From assembly GCF_017565305.1 (NCBI RefSeq), contig NZ_JAGEKP010000001.1, forward strand, positions 124,001 through 188,000: a stretch of 64,000 bases of DNA, given 5' to 3'. Position numbers and translations under genes: made by a program. Below, piece by piece: positions 52,087 to 63,291 of the stretch. The notes beneath the pieces were generated by a model that saw only the letters and a list, made by a program, of their open reading frames with translations, was not told where the DNA came from and did not search any database. This stretch comes from Leifsonia sp. TF02-11 (GTDB lineage: Bacteria > Actinomycetota > Actinomycetes > Actinomycetales > Microbacteriaceae). How positions within the stretch are numbered: position 1 is the first letter of the stretch; each line of letters begins with the position of its first letter.

Positions 52087-52926
52087 TCAGGCTCCCGTCA
52101 CCCAGTGGCGGGTGACCGCCTGCACGTGTGCGCCGTCGAGGTCCGCGAGCTTCACGCCGGCGAACCGCTGCGCGGCCTCCGACGTCTGCACGCGGGCCGG
52201 CGGGTTCTCGGAGGTCAGCACCTCGACGATCACGTCGGCGACGCCATCCGGCGTCTGGGCGGCCGCGGGGTCGAAGGCGGCGGCGGTGCGCTCCAGGTAT
52301 GCGCGGAGGGCGCCGTCGTACGGTGTGCCCTCGACCGAGCGCCGGCCGCCGACGTTCGCCACGAACTCGGTGGTCACCGCGCCGGGCTCGATCACGCTCA
52401 CGTGCACCCCGACGGTCGCCGCCACCGGGGTCAGCGACTCCATGAACCCCTCGACCGCGAACTTGGCCGCGCAGTAGGCCTCGTTGAACGGCTGGCCGAC
52501 GACGCCTCCCACACTCGTGACGGTGAGGATGCGGCCACCACTCGCCCGCAACAGCGGGAGAGCCGCCTTGGTCACGGCGACCACGCCGAAGAAGTTGACC
52601 TCCATCACCCCGCGCACGTCCTCCACCGACTCCAGCTCGATCGTGCCGAGGTGGCCGGCGCCCGCGTTGTTGAGCAGGGCGTCCAGGCGGCCGTAGGTCG
52701 ACTCCACGTGCGCGAAGCACGCGGCGACGGAGGCCGGATCGGTGACGTCGAGCGGCTGGAAGTCGAGCGAGACACCCGCAGAGTCTGCCGCGGCGCGGAG
52801 GGCGTCTGCGCGGTTCAGGTCGCGCATGGTGGCGACGACGGTGAAGCCGGCGCGGGCGGCGGCGACGGCCGAGGCCAGGCCGATTCCGGAGGAGGTGCCG
52901 GTGATGAGGAGGATCGATTGGGTCAC
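52087..52926 (-). CDS. Short-chain dehydrogenase/reductase
   Basis: A 279-residue NAD(P)-dependent oxidoreductase. It has the cofactor motif TGTSSGIG (about 9-16), NNAGAG and catalytic YCAAK with the preceding Ser (TSVGG). Classical SDR. GTG 52926 is preferred since homology begins at QSILLITG; a longer start at 52959 would place the palindrome at 52955 in the coding region. Confidence 0.9.
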   Translation of the reverse strand: MTQSILLITGTSSGIGLASAVAAARAGFTVVATMRDLNRADALRAAADSAGVSLDFQPLDVTDPASVAACFAHVESTYGRLDALLNNAGAGHLGTIELESVEDVRGVMEVNFFGVVAVTKAALPLLRASGGRILTVTSVGGVVGQPFNEAYCAAKFAVEGFMESLTPVAATVGVHVSVIEPGAVTTEFVANVGGRRSVEGTPYDGALRAYLERTAAAFDPAAAQTPDGVADVIVEVLTSENPPARVQTSEAAQRFAGVKLADLDGAHVQAVTRHWVTGA

Positions 52927-52954
52927 GATGTCATCCTGCCACCGACTCCAGCTT

Positions 52955-52967
52955 GACACTCAGTGTC
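52955..52967. promoter_or_regulatory. Palindrome between SDR and GH5 genes
   Basis: GACACT-C-AGTGTC is a perfect 13-bp inverted repeat 29 bases upstream of the SDR start. It looks like an operator for a TetR-type regulator, but no regulator gene is adjacent. Confidence 0.5.
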
Positions 52968-53033
52968 GAATCACGCATTCTGTGCTGGCTGCCACCGTCG
53001 GCAGCGCCCAGCCCGTTGTCACGATGGAGTGTC

Positions 53034-55394
53034 ATGAAGTCGGTCCGCCGCCCTCTCGTCGCGGCGTCCGCCGTCCTGGTCCTGGTCGGCATCCAGGCGG
53101 TCGCCGATCCGACCGGACTGCTCGCGCTGGTCGGTTGGTCGGGCGCCGTACCGACGCTCGCGGCAGGCGGTTGGTCGTTCGCCCCCTACCTGGTCGGCGT
53201 TCCCGTGCTGCTCGGGATGGTGTGGTGGGTGACGGTGCGCGCGGGTGAGCGGTACTGGACGCTCGTGACGGGCGTGGTGCTGGCCGTCGTGCTGGCGCAG
53301 GCTCTCACTTGCCTGGTGATGACGTGGAACCCGGCGGTGAGCGCGTGGGCCGCCGGCTATGTGACGGCCAAGGCCATCCCGGCCGCGCTGATCGTGGCGG
53401 CCGTCGCGCGCTGGTTCGGCGGCCCGACCCGCCGGGAGTCGCACCGCTGCGGCCCGCCGTGGATCCCTGCCGCCCTCTTCGCGGCTGCCGCGCCGCTGTT
53501 GGCCGGCGAGTGGTGGACGAGCGCCGCGTACGCGCCGGGCGTCCCCGTCGCCCGGCCCGACCGCGGGCCGCTCTCGGTGATCGTCGCCGTGCTCCTGCTC
53601 GGGCTCGCCACCGTGGTGTGCCTGCGCTGGATGCGGCGACGCGTCCCGGGCGTCCTGGGCGGCTGGCTCGCGGCACTCGTGGCGGGCGGCCTGGTCGGCC
53701 TCGTGCAGGCGGTTGTCGCGTTCGCGGTCGACGGCGGGCTCAGCGGTGACCTCTGGCCGGCGATGGCGGCCTATGTCGCGGTCGCGGACGGGCTCTCGTT
53801 CGGCGCGTGCGTCGGCTGGATCGTCGGCGTCGGCGCACTGGCGGTCGAACGGATCCCTGCCGCCGGCCGTGAGCGCGTCGCGCGGCTGTCGGCGGCGGCG
53901 ATCGTGGTGGTCGCCGTCGTTGTGGCGCTCGGAGTGCCGGCGATCGCGCCCGCCTCGGCGGCGGACTCCTCGGCCACAGCCTCCGGCAGCGCTGCCGCCG
54001 ACGCCGCTCCGGCCGGCTTCCTCCGCGCCTCCGGTACGACCATCACCGACGGCCGCGGCGACCAGGTGCTGCTGCGCGGCGTCAACGTCAACCAGCTCGT
54101 CGACTTCTACCAGCCGAAGGCCGGGGTCGCCGCGACGCGTCCCCTCACGGAGGCGGACTTCGCCGGCATCGCCGCGCAGGGCTTCGACGTGGTGCGCCTC
54201 AACCTCTCCTGGTCGGCGCTGGAGCCGACCAGGAGCGCGCTCTCGCCGAGCTACCTCGCGGCGGTGAAGCAAGCCGTGGGCTGGGCGCGCCAGCACGGCA
54301 TCTACATCGTGCTCGACATGCACCAGGACGGCTGGTGGAAGGGCGCGACGCCGTCGGGCGCCGAGTGCCGGCCCGGCACCGACCCGATGTGGGGCTACGA
54401 CGGCGCCCCGGCCTGGGCGACGATCACCGACGGCGCCCCGCGCTGCCAGTTCACCGGGCGCGACATCTCGCCGGCCGGCGACCGGGCGTTCCAGAACTTC
54501 TACTTCGATACCTCCGGAGTCCAGTCGGCTCTCGTGGCGACCTGGGGAAAGCTCGCGCGGGTCTTCCGCGACGAGCCGACGGTCGCCGGGTACGACCTCC
54601 TCAACGAGCCGGGATTCGGGGAGACCGCCCCCGTGACGACGTCGTACCTGCTCGGCCGGTTCTACGACCGTGCGATCGGCGCGATCCGCGCGGCCGGGTC
54701 GCGGCAGATCGTCGTCGTCGAGCCCAGCATCTTCTGGTCGGGCCTCGGCTTCGACACCGGCCCGACGCCCGGCTTCACGACGGACGGGAACATCGTCTTC
54801 TCACCGCACCTCTACGCCGAGTCGATCACGATGGACCGCTCGCTCGGCCTGCCGCCGATCGTCGGCCTGGAGCGGCAGTTCACGCTCGCCCAGCGGGTCG
54901 CCGCCCAGTACGACGCGCCGCTGTGGTCGGGGGAGTACGGCTACTGGGGCGACACCGCCGACGTCGACGCGCGACTCGCGCGCTACGCGAAAGCCGAGGA
55001 CGCGAACCGGTTGGGCAGCGCGTACTGGGTGTGGAAGCAGGCGTGCGGCGATCCGCAGAACGGCATCGGACCGACGGGCAACGGGCTGCAGGTGCAGAAC
55101 TGCACGACAGGAGGCGACGCGCCGCCGCGCACCGACCTGCTCGCCGTCCTGAGCCGTGCGTACCCGCGCTCGGCGCCCGGCACCCTCAGCGTGCTGAGCG
55201 CGAAGGGCGCCGACCTGCTCCTCGTCGGTGCGACGCAGCAGGACAGCTGCGGGCTGGAGGTGTGGGTGCCCGGCGCGACGGAGCCGACCGTGCACTCCAC
55301 CGGGGTGACGGCGCTCGCGACCGTCGCGGCGCCGGGAGGGTGGCTCATCACCGGCTGCGCCGCCGGCCGCTACACGCTCAACACCAGCGCCTGA
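53034..55394 (+). CDS. Polytopic membrane domain fused to GH5 endoglycoceramidase-like hydrolase
   Basis: A 786-residue protein. Residues 1-300 hold about eight membrane helices; an Ala/Ser linker follows (about 305-330), then a GH5 TIM barrel (about 330-690) and a beta-sandwich end. The barrel shows LDMHQDGWW, acid/base Glu525 in LLNEPGF and nucleophile Glu634 in WSGEYGYW. The layout, with a C-terminal beta domain, resembles endoglycoceramidases that release the glycan from glycosphingolipids or related glycolipids. Most of these are secreted; here the enzyme is tethered by a large membrane domain. ATG 53034 has GGAG five bases upstream. The membrane part is of unknown family. Confidence 0.82.
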   Translation: MKSVRRPLVAASAVLVLVGIQAVADPTGLLALVGWSGAVPTLAAGGWSFAPYLVGVPVLLGMVWWVTVRAGERYWTLVTGVVLAVVLAQALTCLVMTWNPAVSAWAAGYVTAKAIPAALIVAAVARWFGGPTRRESHRCGPPWIPAALFAAAAPLLAGEWWTSAAYAPGVPVARPDRGPLSVIVAVLLLGLATVVCLRWMRRRVPGVLGGWLAALVAGGLVGLVQAVVAFAVDGGLSGDLWPAMAAYVAVADGLSFGACVGWIVGVGALAVERIPAAGRERVARLSAAAIVVVAVVVALGVPAIAPASAADSSATASGSAAADAAPAGFLRASGTTITDGRGDQVLLRGVNVNQLVDFYQPKAGVAATRPLTEADFAGIAAQGFDVVRLNLSWSALEPTRSALSPSYLAAVKQAVGWARQHGIYIVLDMHQDGWWKGATPSGAECRPGTDPMWGYDGAPAWATITDGAPRCQFTGRDISPAGDRAFQNFYFDTSGVQSALVATWGKLARVFRDEPTVAGYDLLNEPGFGETAPVTTSYLLGRFYDRAIGAIRAAGSRQIVVVEPSIFWSGLGFDTGPTPGFTTDGNIVFSPHLYAESITMDRSLGLPPIVGLERQFTLAQRVAAQYDAPLWSGEYGYWGDTADVDARLARYAKAEDANRLGSAYWVWKQACGDPQNGIGPTGNGLQVQNCTTGGDAPPRTDLLAVLSRAYPRSAPGTLSVLSAKGADLLLVGATQQDSCGLEVWVPGATEPTVHSTGVTALATVAAPGGWLITGCAAGRYTLNTSA

Positions 55395-55414
55395 GCGGCG
55401 CGCGCGCCGCCGAA

Positions 55415-55463
55415 GGGCACGTCGTTGTCCCCTTCGAGTGCCGAAGGGGACAACAACGTGCCC
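55415..55463. terminator. Long inverted repeat after the GH5 gene
   Basis: Two 22-base arms (55415-55436 and 55442-55463) match at 21 positions, loop of five bases, located 21 bases past the stop. The core GGGCACGT[C/T]GTTGTC recurs in the hairpin at 57870-57924. No T-run. Confidence 0.78.
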
Positions 55464-55490
55464 CTCGCGCTCGTCGTCGTCGGCCTCACA

Positions 55491-55541
55491 TTGCACTTTC
55501 AGGTACGCAGTGCAAACTTGCACTTCGTGAGTGAGAGTGCA

Positions 55542-55542
<1 letters not shown>
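55491..55542. promoter_or_regulatory. Four-half-site operator array upstream of the TetR-MFS pair
   Basis: Alternating half-sites TTGCACT (55491-55497), AGTGCAA (55509-55515), TTGCACT (55518-55524) and AGTGCAA (55536-55542) form two inverted repeats in tandem with an exact 27-bp period. The inner pair also makes a compact 16-bp palindrome (55509-55524). The last half-site touches the ATG of the TetR gene, so binding would block its own transcription. Confidence 0.82.
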
Positions 55543-57858
<2,316 letters not shown>

Positions 57859-57869
57859 CCCGCGACCTC

Positions 57870-57924
57870 GAGGGGCACGTTGTTGTCGCTTTCGCCCGCG
57901 AAAAGCGACAACAACGTGCCCCTC
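57870..57924. terminator. Long inverted repeat after the MFS gene
   Basis: Arms 57870-57895 and 57898-57924 pair over 26 bp with one bulged base and a two-base loop; core GGGGCACGTTGTTGTCGC. It shares its core with the hairpin at 55415. Strong but T-less terminator. Confidence 0.8.
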
Positions 57925-58056
57925 GGCGCTCGGAGGCGGCGGTTTTGTCCCCCGGCTGTGGCGACGCGGCGTCTTGCCGCGCGCGGGGAGCCTGGTGCAT
58001 CATGCGCCACGAGGGCACCCCCGTTCGGGTGTCACCACGACATGCGGGGGTCGGTC

Positions 58057-58347
58057 ATGCCAGCGATGGAGCCGAACGGAGTCCACGGCACGTTCGTCGC
58101 GGTGTTCCTCTACGCCGAGGAGTCCCGCGAGAGCTTCAGCAGACGTCTGCCCCTCGTCGGCGCCGGACCTCCCGCGGTGATCCGTGCCGCTGCGGCGTTC
58201 GAGGGCGCCGCTGCGGTCGACGTCTTTCGGCTCGTGGACGCCAGCGCGTGGCCGGAGGCTGCCGCCTACCTCTACTCCGGAACCGAACCGCGGACCCTCG
58301 CCGATGGTGACGACAACGTCCAGCAGCTCTCGACGCCGGACGACTGA
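58057..58347 (+). CDS. Small hypothetical protein
   Basis: A 96-residue protein (GTFVAVFLYAEESRESFSRR, FRLVDASAWPEAAAYLYSG). ATG 58057 has GGGGG six bases upstream; other in-frame ATGs at 58042 and 58066 are possible. No family recognised, no membrane segment. Stands alone, convergent with 58367. Confidence 0.5.
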   Translation: MPAMEPNGVHGTFVAVFLYAEESRESFSRRLPLVGAGPPAVIRAAAAFEGAAAVDVFRLVDASAWPEAAAYLYSGTEPRTLADGDDNVQQLSTPDD

Positions 58348-58366
58348 ATCCCGGAGGACCGACCGA

Positions 58367-58660
58367 CTACCGCGGCGTGTACTCGTACACCACGGCCGAC
58401 CAGTGGTTGTCGATCTCGTCCCACGCCGCATCGTCCATGTAGGCGAGCCGGAACTGCAGGTTCAGGATCGGCCCGAGCACGTCCAACACCTCCGGGCGGA
58501 ACGGCGTCTCCGGCGACAGCCCCAGGCCGAAGCTGTGGATGATGCTGTCGTCCGCCGCGCGCAGCCAGACGCCCCAGCCGCGCTCGAGGGGCATCGCGAC
58601 GACGCGGAACACGTGGGCGGGCTCGTAGTCGGCGGGCAGCGCATCGGGCAGGTCGGCCAT
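58367..58660 (-). CDS. Small hypothetical protein
   Basis: A 97-residue soluble protein rich in aromatic residues (FRVVAMPLERGWGVWLRAAD, DEIDNHWSAVVYEYTP at the end). Composition and codon use look natural. No family recognised. It lies downstream of a small membrane-protein gene on the same strand. Confidence 0.6.
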   Translation of the reverse strand: MADLPDALPADYEPAHVFRVVAMPLERGWGVWLRAADDSIIHSFGLGLSPETPFRPEVLDVLGPILNLQFRLAYMDDAAWDEIDNHWSAVVYEYTPR

Positions 58661-58684
58661 CGTCCCAAACTACAGCGCGCCCAG

Positions 58685-58897
58685 CTACACGGGCGAGTGC
58701 GCCGCCGCTTCCGCCTTCCGTTCCCGCGCCCGCCGCACGTCCGCGATGACGGCGCAGGCGGTCGCGGCGGCGGCCGAGAGCACGACCACGATGGCGTCGA
58801 CCACGCGGTCCGGCCCGAGCGCAGGGCCGGGAGCGGTCGCCGACGCCGCGAGCGCGATCACCGCGACCGCGCCGGCGAATCTGGCGAGCTCCCGCAT
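58685..58897 (-). CDS. Small two-helix membrane protein
   Basis: A 70-residue protein with two hydrophobic helices (about 5-22 and 31-52) and a basic end (RRARERKAEA). It starts 15 bases after the M20 dipeptidase stop, perhaps co-transcribed. Function unknown. Confidence 0.55.
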   Translation of the reverse strand: MRELARFAGAVAVIALAASATAPGPALGPDRVVDAIVVVLSAAAATACAVIADVRRARERKAEAAAHSPV

Positions 58898-58912
58898 CAG
58901 CCGCCCATCACC

Positions 58913-60286
58913 CTAGGCCCGAGACGCCCGCGTCTCCATGGCCGCGGCGAGCTCCCGGATGAACAGGGCCTGGGTCACGATCAGCCGTTCGATCTCGTCA
59001 GGGTCGACGGATTCGTCGGAGGCGTGGATGCGCGACTGCTTGGTGTCCTCCGCGCCCCACAGCAGGATCGCCGCGCCGGGCGACACCTTCTTCAGCGACG
59101 CCACGAGCGGGATGGAGGCGCCGCTGCCGATCGACTCGACCGGGCGTCCGTACGCCGTCTGCATCGCGTCCATGGCCGCCGGGATGGCCGGGTGGCTCTC
59201 GTCCACCCGGAAGGCGTGCCCGACCTTCACCTTCTCGACCTCCACGATGCAGTTCCACGGGCGCTGCGCCCGCAGGTGCGCCATCAGCGCCTCCAGCTGC
59301 GCGTCGCCGTCCGAGCCGGGGATGATGCGCATCGAGAGCTTGGCCGTGACGGACGGCAGCAGGACGTTCGACGCCTCGACCGTGTTCGGGAGGTCCATCC
59401 CGAGCACAGTCACCGACGGTTTCATCCAGATGCGGTCGGCCAAAGAGCCGGTGCCCAGGTAGTCGACACCGGGGAGGATGGCCGACCCTTCCCGGTACAC
59501 CGGCTCGTCCATCGCCGCCCCGTCCCAGCTGCCCGAGTCCACGCCGGGGATGACCGTGTCCCCGTGCTCGTCGTGCAGGGTGTCGAGGATGCGGATCATC
59601 GCGGTCAACGCATCGGGAGCGGCTCCGCCGAACTCGCCGGAGTGCACCGGGTTCGCGAGGGTGCGAACCGTGACGGTGCACGCCACGTCGCCGCGCAGCG
59701 CGACCGTGAGCCCTGGCCGCCCGACCTCCTGACCGCCGATATCGGCGATCACGGCCGCATCGCAGGCGAACAACGCGTGATTGGCCTCGACGAACGCCTC
59801 GAGGTGCGAGATCGTCTCCTCCTCGCCCTCCGAGAGCAGGATCACCCGGCACGGCCGGTCGGGGCCGAGCAGCTTCAGAGTCGCGTAGTTGGCGACGAGG
59901 CCGGAGATGTCGTCGGCGGCGCCGCGGCCGTAGATGCGGCCGTCCGCTTTGCGGGTCGGCTCCCACGGGTCGCTCGACCAGCCCTGGGTCTCGGCCGCCG
60001 GCTGCACGTCGTAGTGGGCGTACAGGAGCACGGTGGGGGAGCCGTCGGGGCCGGGCAGGTCGGCGTAGACGCACGGGTAGCCGCCCGGCACGTCGAGCAG
60101 ACGCACCCCTTCGGCGCCCGCCGCCGCGTACATGTCGACCACGGCCTGGCCCATGCGGTGCACGGGTTCGGGGTCGAAGCCGGGGAACGCCACGGACGGG
60201 ATCCGCACGAGCTCCTCGAGTCGCTCGAGCACGTCGGGCATGAGCGCCGCCGCGCGGGCCGGGATGTCGGATGCGGTGTCGGTCAT
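58913..60286 (-). CDS. M20 family dipeptidase
   Basis: A 457-residue zinc peptidase (CNDP/PepV-like). Metal and catalytic motifs: YAHYDVQPA (about 89-97), GRGAADDISG and SEGEEETISHLE, with NPVHSGEFGG in the dimerisation lid. It cleaves dipeptides or N-acyl amino acids. It follows the Dcu-type transporter on the same strand by 31 bases, suggesting import and cleavage of an aspartate- or dicarboxylate-containing substrate. Confidence 0.92.
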   Translation of the reverse strand: MTDTASDIPARAAALMPDVLERLEELVRIPSVAFPGFDPEPVHRMGQAVVDMYAAAGAEGVRLLDVPGGYPCVYADLPGPDGSPTVLLYAHYDVQPAAETQGWSSDPWEPTRKADGRIYGRGAADDISGLVANYATLKLLGPDRPCRVILLSEGEEETISHLEAFVEANHALFACDAAVIADIGGQEVGRPGLTVALRGDVACTVTVRTLANPVHSGEFGGAAPDALTAMIRILDTLHDEHGDTVIPGVDSGSWDGAAMDEPVYREGSAILPGVDYLGTGSLADRIWMKPSVTVLGMDLPNTVEASNVLLPSVTAKLSMRIIPGSDGDAQLEALMAHLRAQRPWNCIVEVEKVKVGHAFRVDESHPAIPAAMDAMQTAYGRPVESIGSGASIPLVASLKKVSPGAAILLWGAEDTKQSRIHASDESVDPDEIERLIVTQALFIRELAAAMETRASRA

Positions 60287-60317
60287 TGTTCGGTTCCTCC
60301 GTGAGTGCGGTGCGCGA

Positions 60318-61793
60318 TCAGTGGACGATCAGCTGGATGAGCAGGCCGGACGCGACCACGGCGACCCAGGACACCAGCATCGGGATGGTGAATGAGTGCC
60401 ACACGGGCACCTGCGTCAGTTTCGTCGACCCCGTTCTGTCGGTCTCGACCGACGCGATCTGCGAGCCGTTGGCCGGGAACAGCCAGACGCCGATCAGGGA
60501 CGGCCACATCGCCGTGATCACCCCGGGAGCCAGCCCGGCGCTCAACGCGATCGGGATCAGCGTGTTCGTCGTCGCCGACTGGCTGGTCGTCAGGCCGGCC
60601 ACGATGAACAGCGCGACCGCCAGCAGCAGCGGGTTCGCCTTGATGAGCTCGCCCAGCGGCTTGATGATGGTCTCCTCGTTGGCGGAGATGAAGGTGTCGG
60701 CCATCCAGGCGATGCCGAAGAGGGCGACGGCGGCGACGAAGCCCGCGCGCAGCAGCGGCTGTTCGACGACCAGCGACGGCTTCACCCGGCGTACCAGGAT
60801 GATGACCAGCGCGACGGTGAACATCACCATCTCGATCACGGTCGCCATCGGGATCGGCTCCGGCTTGCCCTCCGCGTCGGGGAACGCCGGCCGTAGCGAC
60901 GGGAACAGGCCGAGCAGTACGACGAGCAGGGTGCCGGCGACGAAGATCCAGGCGGAGACCGCGCCTCCCGGAGGCACGGGGTGCTCGATGGCCGACGACT
61001 CCTCCTTGGTGAGCCGCCCCGCCCCGCGCGGCGGCTTGGTGGCGACGGCGGTGGCCGGTATCCCGGTCTCCGACCCGTCTCCTGCTGCCGCGAGGGCGGG
61101 GGCGGCGCGCCCCACCTGCTGGTCGTAGCGCGTCTGCAGAGCGGCGGGGACCTGAACGGTCCCGTCCTCCACCCGCTTGAGGAACACCGGGTCGTGGAGC
61201 AGCTCCTTGCCGATGCGCTGCTGCACGAACGACGTCACGACGCACGCGACGATCGCGGAGGGGACGGTGATGGCGAGCACCTGGGGGAGCCCGAAGCCCT
61301 TCGCCTCCATCAGCACCAGGTAGGCCGCCATCGCCGCGGAAACCGGGCTCGCGGTGATGCCGAGTCCCGACGTGACCGTGGACGCCGCCAGCGCCCGCTC
61401 TGGACGCTGGCCGTTGCGGTAGGCGGTCTCGTAGATGACCGGGATGAGGGCGAAGAAGATGTTGGAGGTGCCCGATAGGACCGTGAACACGAACGCGACG
61501 AGGGGAGCGACATAGGTGAGCCGCCGCGGGTTGGCCTGGATGATCTTCGACGCGATCGACACCAGGTAGTCGATGCCGCCCGCGGCCTGCATCGCGCTCG
61601 ACGCCGTGATGACCGCGATGATGATGAAGAACGCGTCGATCGGCGGTGATCCCGGCGGCAGGCGGAACACGAAGACGAGGATCGCGGTGCCGACGACGCC
61701 CCACAGCCCGAGGCCCAGCCCTCCGGTCCTGACGCCGAGCACGATGGCGCCGATGACGACGCACGCTTGGATGATGACCAGAGCGATCTCCAT
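60318..61793 (-). CDS. Dcu-type C4-dicarboxylate transporter
   Basis: A 491-residue protein with about 11 membrane helices and a central hydrophilic loop (about 210-270). SGTSNIFFALIPVIYETAYRNG and GITASPVSAAMAAY match the DcuA/DcuB anaerobic C4-dicarboxylate carrier family. It would exchange aspartate, fumarate or succinate. It is transcribed with the M20 dipeptidase. Confidence 0.88.
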   Translation of the reverse strand: MEIALVIIQACVVIGAIVLGVRTGGLGLGLWGVVGTAILVFVFRLPPGSPPIDAFFIIIAVITASSAMQAAGGIDYLVSIASKIIQANPRRLTYVAPLVAFVFTVLSGTSNIFFALIPVIYETAYRNGQRPERALAASTVTSGLGITASPVSAAMAAYLVLMEAKGFGLPQVLAITVPSAIVACVVTSFVQQRIGKELLHDPVFLKRVEDGTVQVPAALQTRYDQQVGRAAPALAAAGDGSETGIPATAVATKPPRGAGRLTKEESSAIEHPVPPGGAVSAWIFVAGTLLVVLLGLFPSLRPAFPDAEGKPEPIPMATVIEMVMFTVALVIILVRRVKPSLVVEQPLLRAGFVAAVALFGIAWMADTFISANEETIIKPLGELIKANPLLLAVALFIVAGLTTSQSATTNTLIPIALSAGLAPGVITAMWPSLIGVWLFPANGSQIASVETDRTGSTKLTQVPVWHSFTIPMLVSWVAVVASGLLIQLIVH

Positions 61794-61971
61794 GGTCGAC
61801 CTCCCCCCATTCGGCCATAGGATGCAACACTCGCGGCGCGATGGGGAGAGGGCAATTGCGGCGGATCCGCACGCTTCCGGATGTCGAAGGATTCGGGTGT
61901 AGCCACAGCGGCGCCCCGCGAGTTACATTCCCGTCGCCGGCACTGGACCGGTCATGACGGGGAGGACGATC

Positions 61972-62349
61972 ATGAACAACTTCTGGAGCATCGTCTGGTG
62001 GTTCTTCTGGTGCTTCGCGTTCATCGCGTACCTGTTCGCGCTGTTCGCGATCATCGGCGACCTGTTCCGCGATCGAAAGCTGAACGGCTGGTGGAAGGCG
62101 GTGTGGATCATCTTCCTGATCTTCGTGCCGTTCCTCACGGCGCTGATCTATCTGATCGCACGTGGCCGCGGGATGGCGGAGCGTAGCGTGAAGGAGGCCG
62201 CGGACACGCAGGCCGTGGTCGACGCGCATATCCGCGAGGTCGCGTCGTCGAGCCCGGCCGACGAGATCGCGAAGGCGCAGCAACTGCTGGTCTCCGGCAC
62301 CATCACGCAGCAGGAGTTCGACCACCTGAAGGCGCGCGCCCTCAGCTGA
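61972..62349 (+). CDS. PLDc_N/SHOCT domain membrane protein
   Basis: A 125-residue protein: two membrane helices (about 4-28 and 40-62, with VWIIFLIFVPFLTALIYLIARG) and a C-terminal SHOCT motif (about 95-124, EIAKAQQLLVSGTITQQEFDHLKARAL). SHOCT is a short helical interaction domain. ATG 61972 follows GGGAGG. Divergent from the Dcu gene and convergent with TetR. Confidence 0.88.
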   Translation: MNNFWSIVWWFFWCFAFIAYLFALFAIIGDLFRDRKLNGWWKAVWIIFLIFVPFLTALIYLIARGRGMAERSVKEAADTQAVVDAHIREVASSSPADEIAKAQQLLVSGTITQQEFDHLKARALS

Positions 62350-62437
62350 GGGCGGCACACCGACCTCGGGTGTCGCAGCATCCAACCCCTGCGCTGCGGC
62401 ACCCGGACGTAGGGTCTGTCAAAAGGAAGCCTGTGCC

Positions 62438-62473
62438 GCGATCTCCTTCACCAGCGCGCTCGAAGGAGATCGC
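62438..62473. terminator. Inverted repeat between convergent genes
   Basis: Perfect 12-bp arms GCGATCTCCTTC (62438-62449) and GAAGGAGATCGC (62462-62473), extendable with GCCTG/AGGC, loop of 12 bases. Between the SHOCT and TetR gene ends. Confidence 0.72.
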
Positions 62474-62500
62474 AGGCGGATCGCGGGAACTTCTCCTGTT

Positions 62501-63172
62501 TCAGGGGGTGGGCGCCGCCGCCCGCTCCGCGGAGTCGAGGATGGCGTCGACGCCCATCCGGAAGATGTCTTCGTCGCGCAGGTCGCGCAGCTCGGCGGCG
62601 ACCGAGGCGATGTGGGAGTGGATGAGCGGGTCGACCAGGAGCGGGCCCTCGAACCACGCGTTGCTGGCGCGGGTCTCGCCGTCGCCGCCGCCCGCCGTGG
62701 TGCGGCCGCGGGCGATGCCGGCCGCCTCCGACAGCACGTAGGACGCGAACAGCGCGTAGTGGCGCACCAGGTCGGAGCCGTCGAGGCCGGCTTCCGAGAA
62801 CGCGGCGAGGATGTACTCGATCGTCGCGAGCTCCGCCGGGCCGTTGGTGGTGAGCACCGTGGCCTCCAGCGCGATCGCCGGGTAGAGCACGAACGTGTCG
62901 AGCGTCGCGCGGGAGAGTGCGCGGAGTCGGTCGCTCCACGCGCCGTCCAGCGCTGAGACCTCCGCGAGCGCGATGGCCTGCACCTCGTCGAGCAGTGCGC
63001 GCATGAGGTCGTCCTTGCCGCGGAAATGGCGGTAGACGGCGGTCGGGTCGACGCCGAGGGCGCTTCCGAGCGCACGGATGGAGATGGCGGAGGTGCGTGG
63101 CCCCGCCGCGATCTCGAGCCCAGCCCTCACGATCGTCGCGCGGTCCAGGCGCTTCGAGTGGTCGTGCGTCAT
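62501..63172 (-). CDS. TetR family transcriptional regulator
   Basis: A 223-residue repressor with helix-turn-helix at about 15-60 (SIRALGSALGVDPTAVYRHF) and a TetR_C ligand domain. Start ATG 63172 is preferred; starts at 63184 or 63214 exist, but 63214 lies inside the probable operator. It is divergent from an amidohydrolase gene that it likely controls. Confidence 0.88.
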   Translation of the reverse strand: MTHDHSKRLDRATIVRAGLEIAAGPRTSAISIRALGSALGVDPTAVYRHFRGKDDLMRALLDEVQAIALAEVSALDGAWSDRLRALSRATLDTFVLYPAIALEATVLTTNGPAELATIEYILAAFSEAGLDGSDLVRHYALFASYVLSEAAGIARGRTTAGGGDGETRASNAWFEGPLLVDPLIHSHIASVAAELRDLRDEDIFRMGVDAILDSAERAAAPTP

Positions 63173-63213
63173 CGCTTCTGTCACGATCCAACGATAGCGG
63201 ATGCCAACAGTCA

Positions 63214-63230
63214 TGTCAGCACTGTTGACA
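63214..63230. promoter_or_regulatory. TetR-type operator before the amidohydrolase
   Basis: TGTCA-N7-TGACA over 17 bp (63214-63230), overlapped by a wider AACAGT-N9-ACTGTT repeat. It is positioned between the divergent TetR and amidohydrolase genes. Confidence 0.65.
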
Positions 63231-63291
63231 TTGGCGTTGAGATCGTCTTAGCATCGGCTCGATCCACTCGACGACGAAGGGAATCGGCACA

